DNA of 7,343 nt, taken from the NCBI GenBank assembly GCA_003454665.1, contig DMKB01000286.1, forward strand, positions 1-7,343, in the 5' to 3' direction. A model generated the notes under the pieces. That model was given only the letters and a program-made list of their open reading frames with translations, had not been told where the DNA came from and did no database searches. The first letter of the stretch is position 1, and each line of letters opens with the position of its first letter. The position numbers were made by a program, and so were the translations under genes. Positions 5,049-7,343 of this stretch are shown piece by piece. This DNA is from Nitrospiraceae bacterium. GTDB lineage: Bacteria > Nitrospirota > UBA9217.

Positions 5049-5929
5049 CGGTCAAGGTAAAAGAGCTGATGGAGCAGGCGGAACTCCTCGCCGGCCGGGC
5101 CGGCCTGGAGCGGGAGATTACATCGCCGCAGGTGTGTGAGCCGGACCTTTCTTCTTCAGCTCAGCAGAAAAATATGGTTGCCGGCGTGGTACACCTGAAG
5201 CCGGCACAGGGTGCTTACCTGCGATCGCTGGCGCGGCCGGAGCGTAGCCGCCTTATCCGCGCACTGGTGAAAAAAAATCCGGCCTGTATCGTGGTTACCG
5301 GAGGAGCGGTCAGCCAGGAGCTTCTTACCAGCGCGGAGAAGGCGGGGATTCCTGTTTTCAAGACAAAACACCTCGTACGCCTGTCCCGGTTTCTCGTCGA
5401 GGGACTCAGGCCGAAGGTCAGCCTGCACGGCGTCCTCGTCGAGATTTTTGGACTCGGTACCCTCATTCTTGGAGAAAGCGCCATCGGGAAGAGTGAGGCG
5501 GCTCTTGATCTCGTGCTCCGCGGCCATAAACTGGCGGCCGATGATGTCGTTGTTCTCGAAAAGAACGCCGACGCCATAATCGGCAGCACGCCCGATCTGG
5601 CTGCCGATCTCCTGGAGGTCAGGGGCCTCGGCATCATTAATGTGCGCGCGTTGTACGGTACGTCTGCTACGGTCGGCTCGTCTGCCGTCGGCCTTGTCGT
5701 TGAGTTGGAAGAGTGGAAGAAAGGGCGGCACTACAGCCTGCTCGGCCTGCGGGAGCGGCGTTATCGTATTCTCGGCGTGAACATACCGTATCTCAAGCTG
5801 CCGGTTAAGCCGGGACGAACAATGGCCACGCTCATCGAAGTTGCTGCGAGAAACCAGCTTCTCAAAAAGAAAGGGATCAATGCGGCTCGGGAGCTTGACC
5901 GGCGTCTCAAAAGGAGGCTTGCCGGATGA
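5045..5929 (+). CDS. hprK: HprK, HPr kinase/phosphorylase
   Basis: HprK phosphorylates HPr on its regulatory serine (Ser46 in Firmicutes) using ATP or pyrophosphate, and removes that phosphate by phosphorolysis, so it couples PTS activity to energy and carbon state. The 294-residue product is slightly shorter than the usual 305-320, with the difference in the weakly conserved N-terminal domain (residues 1-120). The C-terminal kinase domain is clear: His 128 in HGVLVEIFG, P-loop GESAIGKS at 143-150, GHKLAADDVV at 160-169 with the Asp pair 166/167, signature LEVRGLGIINVRALYG, RYRILGV, and the C-terminal loop LPVKPGRTMATLIEVAARNQ. The P-loop has Ala 146 where Gly is usual (GxSGxGKS). It overlaps ptsN and rapZ by ATGA on both sides, with no good ribosome site of its own, so translational coupling is likely. 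HPr itself is not in the window and is probably encoded further downstream. Confidence 0.95.
   Translation: MTVKVKELMEQAELLAGRAGLEREITSPQVCEPDLSSSAQQKNMVAGVVHLKPAQGAYLRSLARPERSRLIRALVKKNPACIVVTGGAVSQELLTSAEKAGIPVFKTKHLVRLSRFLVEGLRPKVSLHGVLVEIFGLGTLILGESAIGKSEAALDLVLRGHKLAADDVVVLEKNADAIIGSTPDLAADLLEVRGLGIINVRALYGTSATVGSSAVGLVVELEEWKKGRHYSLLGLRERRYRILGVNIPYLKLPVKPGRTMATLIEVAARNQLLKKKGINAARELDRRLKRRLAG
5911..5917 (+). promoter_or_regulatory. Strong ribosome binding site for rapZ
   Basis: AAGGAGG lies 8 nt upstream of ATG 5926, inside the last codons of hprK. It favours ATG 5926 over the in-frame ATG 5941, although 5941 would start the protein closer to the P-loop, as in E. coli. Confidence 0.8.
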
Positions 5930-6786
5930 GCGGAAACCGGATGGTGATTGTCACGGGGCTTTCCGGCTCGGGACGCAGCGCAGCGCTCAAGGCCTTTGAG
6001 GACATCGGCTATTATTGTACCGACAATCTTCCCCTTCAGCTCCTTGCCGCCTATGTCGAGTTTGCCGAAGGGTCAGCGGAGGCGCGTCTCACCGCCATCG
6101 GTATCGATGTCAGGGAAAAGGGATTTCCCAAATACTTCCCGAAGCACCTCGCGGATCTCACGGGCACGGGCCGTACGATCGAGGTCCTTTTTCTCGAGGC
6201 GACGGACCAGGCGCTCGTAAGGCGGTTCAGCGAGACGCGCAGGCCCCATCCCCTTGCACGGGGGACCACACCGCTCCTCGACGGGATCAGGCGTGAACGG
6301 GATGCGCTCGGCGAAGTGAAAGGGCTTGCCGACCGGGTGATCGATACATCCGATTACACGGTCCATGACCTGCGCCAGGCCATAGAACGCCACTATGCCG
6401 AGGTCGATGCCGGGAGGCCCCTGGTGGTGACGATTGTTTCCTTTGGGTACAAATTCGGGATTCCTTACGACCTCGATCTGCTCTTTGATCTGCGGTTTCT
6501 CCCGAATCCGCATTTTGTCGAGGCATTGAAACCCCGAACGGGAGAGGACCCCGAGGTCAGTCGATACGTCCTGTCACCGAAGGAATCAGAAGAGTTTGTG
6601 GCACGGTTTCTGGCATTTCTTACCTTCCTGTTGCCGCGCTACCGGACCGAGGGAAAAAGCTATCTCACCATCGGCTTCGGATGCACGGGGGGGAGGCACC
6701 GGTCGGTAGCGGTTTCGCTCGCCATAGCCGAGTCTCTCCGAACGAACGGTTACGAAGTAATCGTAAAGCACCGGGATATCGGGTAG
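5926..6786 (+). CDS. rapZ: RapZ, nucleotide-binding regulator (YvcJ/YhbJ family)
   Basis: In E. coli RapZ senses glucosamine-6-phosphate and delivers the small RNA GlmZ to RNase E, controlling GlmS and hence amino-sugar supply for peptidoglycan and LPS. GlmY and GlmZ are enterobacterial RNAs, so the target here is unknown. The 286-residue length is normal (E. coli 284). The N-terminal domain carries the P-loop GLSGSGRS at 11-18, then ALKAFEDIGYYCTDNLP and FLEATDQALVRRFSETRRPHPL. The C-terminal sensing and RNA-binding domain has VVTIVSFGYKFGIPYDLDLL, FDLRFLPNPHF and GFGCTGGRHRSVAV. The Walker A lysine is replaced by Arg 17 (codon CGC); the other family motifs are kept, so the gene is not decaying. 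The start ATG 5926 overlaps the hprK stop as ATGA and has a strong ribosome site. A mannose-class EIIA gene begins 50 bp downstream. Confidence 0.95.
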   Translation: MSGNRMVIVTGLSGSGRSAALKAFEDIGYYCTDNLPLQLLAAYVEFAEGSAEARLTAIGIDVREKGFPKYFPKHLADLTGTGRTIEVLFLEATDQALVRRFSETRRPHPLARGTTPLLDGIRRERDALGEVKGLADRVIDTSDYTVHDLRQAIERHYAEVDAGRPLVVTIVSFGYKFGIPYDLDLLFDLRFLPNPHFVEALKPRTGEDPEVSRYVLSPKESEEFVARFLAFLTFLLPRYRTEGKSYLTIGFGCTGGRHRSVAVSLAIAESLRTNGYEVIVKHRDIG

Positions 6787-6823
6787 CGGAGAATCATTTC
6801 TCATGCACAACGGGAAGAGGTGA

Positions 6824-6829
6824 AAGGAG
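6824..6829 (+). promoter_or_regulatory. Ribosome binding site that fixes the EIIA start
   Basis: AAGGAG lies 7 nt upstream of ATG 6837. It shows that the long in-frame extension back to 6681, which would overlap rapZ in another frame, is not used. Confidence 0.85.
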
Positions 6830-6836
6830 ACGGAGC

Positions 6837-7238
6837 ATGGTCGGACTGGTTGTGATATGCCATGGCGACATGGGCACCGAGCTGGTGAAGGCCGCGGAAA
6901 TGATCGTCGGGAACGTTGAGGCAGTGGAGTCGGTGAGCGTGAGACCGGACAGCGCCCCCGAGACCCTCAAGGATGAGATACAGCGCGCCCTGAAGAAGGT
7001 TGACCGGAAGAAGGGCGTGATGATGATCACCGACATGTTCGGCGGGACGCCGTCCAATATCGCGCTTGCATTTCTGGGGGAGAACGTGGAAGTCGTCACG
7101 GGGGCGAACCTCTCCATGCTCATCAAATTCGCGAATCACCAGGACGATAAACCGTTGACGGAACTTGCCGCCCTCGTGCAGGAGGCGGGCCAAAAAAGCA
7201 TCGTCATCGCCAGTCAGATGCTGAAGGGGGCGCCGTAA
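6837..7238 (+). CDS. Mannose/sorbose-class PTS EIIA domain protein
   Basis: This is a single-domain EIIA of the mannose (ManX-like) class, a cytoplasmic phosphocarrier that takes phosphate from HPr and passes it to EIIB. From ATG 6837 it has 133 residues, the usual size of a stand-alone EIIA-Man domain. The N-terminal strand and active site read LVVICHGDMG with His 9 as the expected phosphorylation site (His 10 in E. coli ManX). The second family motif, MITDMFGGTPSNIAL, carries Asp 66, which sits beside the active histidine in this fold. EVVTGANLSMLIKF and a closing ALVQEAGQKSI complete the domain. It starts 50 bp after rapZ and is followed 5 bp later by a mannose-class EIIB gene. Whether it feeds a real EIIC/EIID permease or serves only for regulation cannot be told, because the window ends too early. 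It could also be compared with DhaM-type EIIA, but the following EIIB favours the PTS-Man class. Confidence 0.92.
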   Translation: MVGLVVICHGDMGTELVKAAEMIVGNVEAVESVSVRPDSAPETLKDEIQRALKKVDRKKGVMMITDMFGGTPSNIALAFLGENVEVVTGANLSMLIKFANHQDDKPLTELAALVQEAGQKSIVIASQMLKGAP

Positions 7239-7243
7239 GCCTC

Positions 7244-7343
7244 ATGCTTGTCCTTACTCGCATAGATGATCGGTTGATCCACGGACAGGTGGTGGAAGGA
7301 TGGGTCAATTTTCTGAATGCAACGTGTATCCTCGTTGCCGATG
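7244..7343 (+). CDS. Mannose/sorbose-class PTS EIIB protein, 5' end only (runs off window)
   Basis: ATG 7244 opens a frame that stays open to the window edge, giving 33 full codons. The start MLVLTRIDDRLIHGQVVEGW is the typical EIIB-Man/Sor N-terminus, with His 13 in RLIHGQV as the phosphorylated histidine that receives phosphate from EIIA. It begins 5 bp after the EIIA stop; a G-rich stretch AAGGGGG (7224-7230) is 13 nt upstream, a little far for a ribosome site. The family is usually 150-165 residues, so most of the gene lies outside. EIIC, EIID, HPr and EI genes would be expected to follow. Confidence 0.9.
   Translation, partial: MLVLTRIDDRLIHGQVVEGWVNFLNATCILVAD

Noticed and set aside
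6789..6802. Small hairpin GAGAA-TCAT-TTCTC after rapZ as a terminator
   Set aside because: A 5-bp AT-rich stem with no T-run after it, inside a gene cluster with a strong ribosome site just downstream.
6681..6836. Upstream extension of the EIIA gene to 6681
   Set aside because: It overlaps the conserved end of rapZ and would place 52 unrelated residues ahead of the active-site strand. ATG 6837 has a strong ribosome site.

Overview
The window looks like chromosomal core DNA from a Gram-negative bacterium, most likely of the deltaproteobacterial (Desulfobacterota) type. Three things support this. Three genes belong to lipopolysaccharide transport (lptC, lptA, lptB), so there is an LPS-bearing outer membrane. 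rpoN is followed by a nitrogen-PTS-like cluster. An HPr kinase/phosphorylase gene (hprK) sits between ptsN and rapZ, and the cluster runs on into mannose-class PTS genes, a layout I associate with deltaproteobacteria. The taxonomic placement is inference from gene content and order.

Layout, all genes on the + strand. Positions 1-686 hold the 3' end of a GAF-PAS sensory protein whose start lies outside the window. Positions 687-1022 are non-coding, with a six-unit heptamer tandem repeat, two inverted repeats, a good sigma70-type promoter with a palindrome across its -10 box, and a perfect GC-rich hairpin at the predicted 5' end of the transcript. The cluster then reads lptC (1023-1598), lptA (1573-2103, overlapping lptC by 26 bp), lptB (2203-2925), a 154-bp gap with a long inverted repeat and a second short heptamer repeat, rpoN (3080-4558), ptsN (4575-5048), hprK (5045-5929, ATGA overlap), rapZ (5926-6786, ATGA overlap), a mannose-class EIIA gene (6837-7238) and the first 33 codons of a mannose-class EIIB gene (7244 to the window end).

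How the genes fit together. LptC, LptA and LptB are parts of the bridge and motor that move LPS from the inner to the outer membrane. RpoN is the alternative sigma factor sigma54. PtsN, HprK, RapZ and the two mannose-class PTS proteins form a phosphorelay module: HprK phosphorylates HPr on serine, while EIIA and EIIB proteins carry phosphate on histidine. RapZ controls cell-envelope amino-sugar synthesis in enterobacteria, but its target here is unknown. The tight spacing from rpoN onward indicates co-transcription.

Nothing in the window is a clearly new system; this is mostly a known conserved cluster. The points worth a second look are: no hpf gene between rpoN and ptsN, arginine in place of the Walker A lysine in RapZ, a Gly-to-Ala change in the HprK P-loop, heptamer repeats in two separate gaps (one against the rpoN start), and the palindrome-covered promoter with a hairpin leader ahead of lptC.
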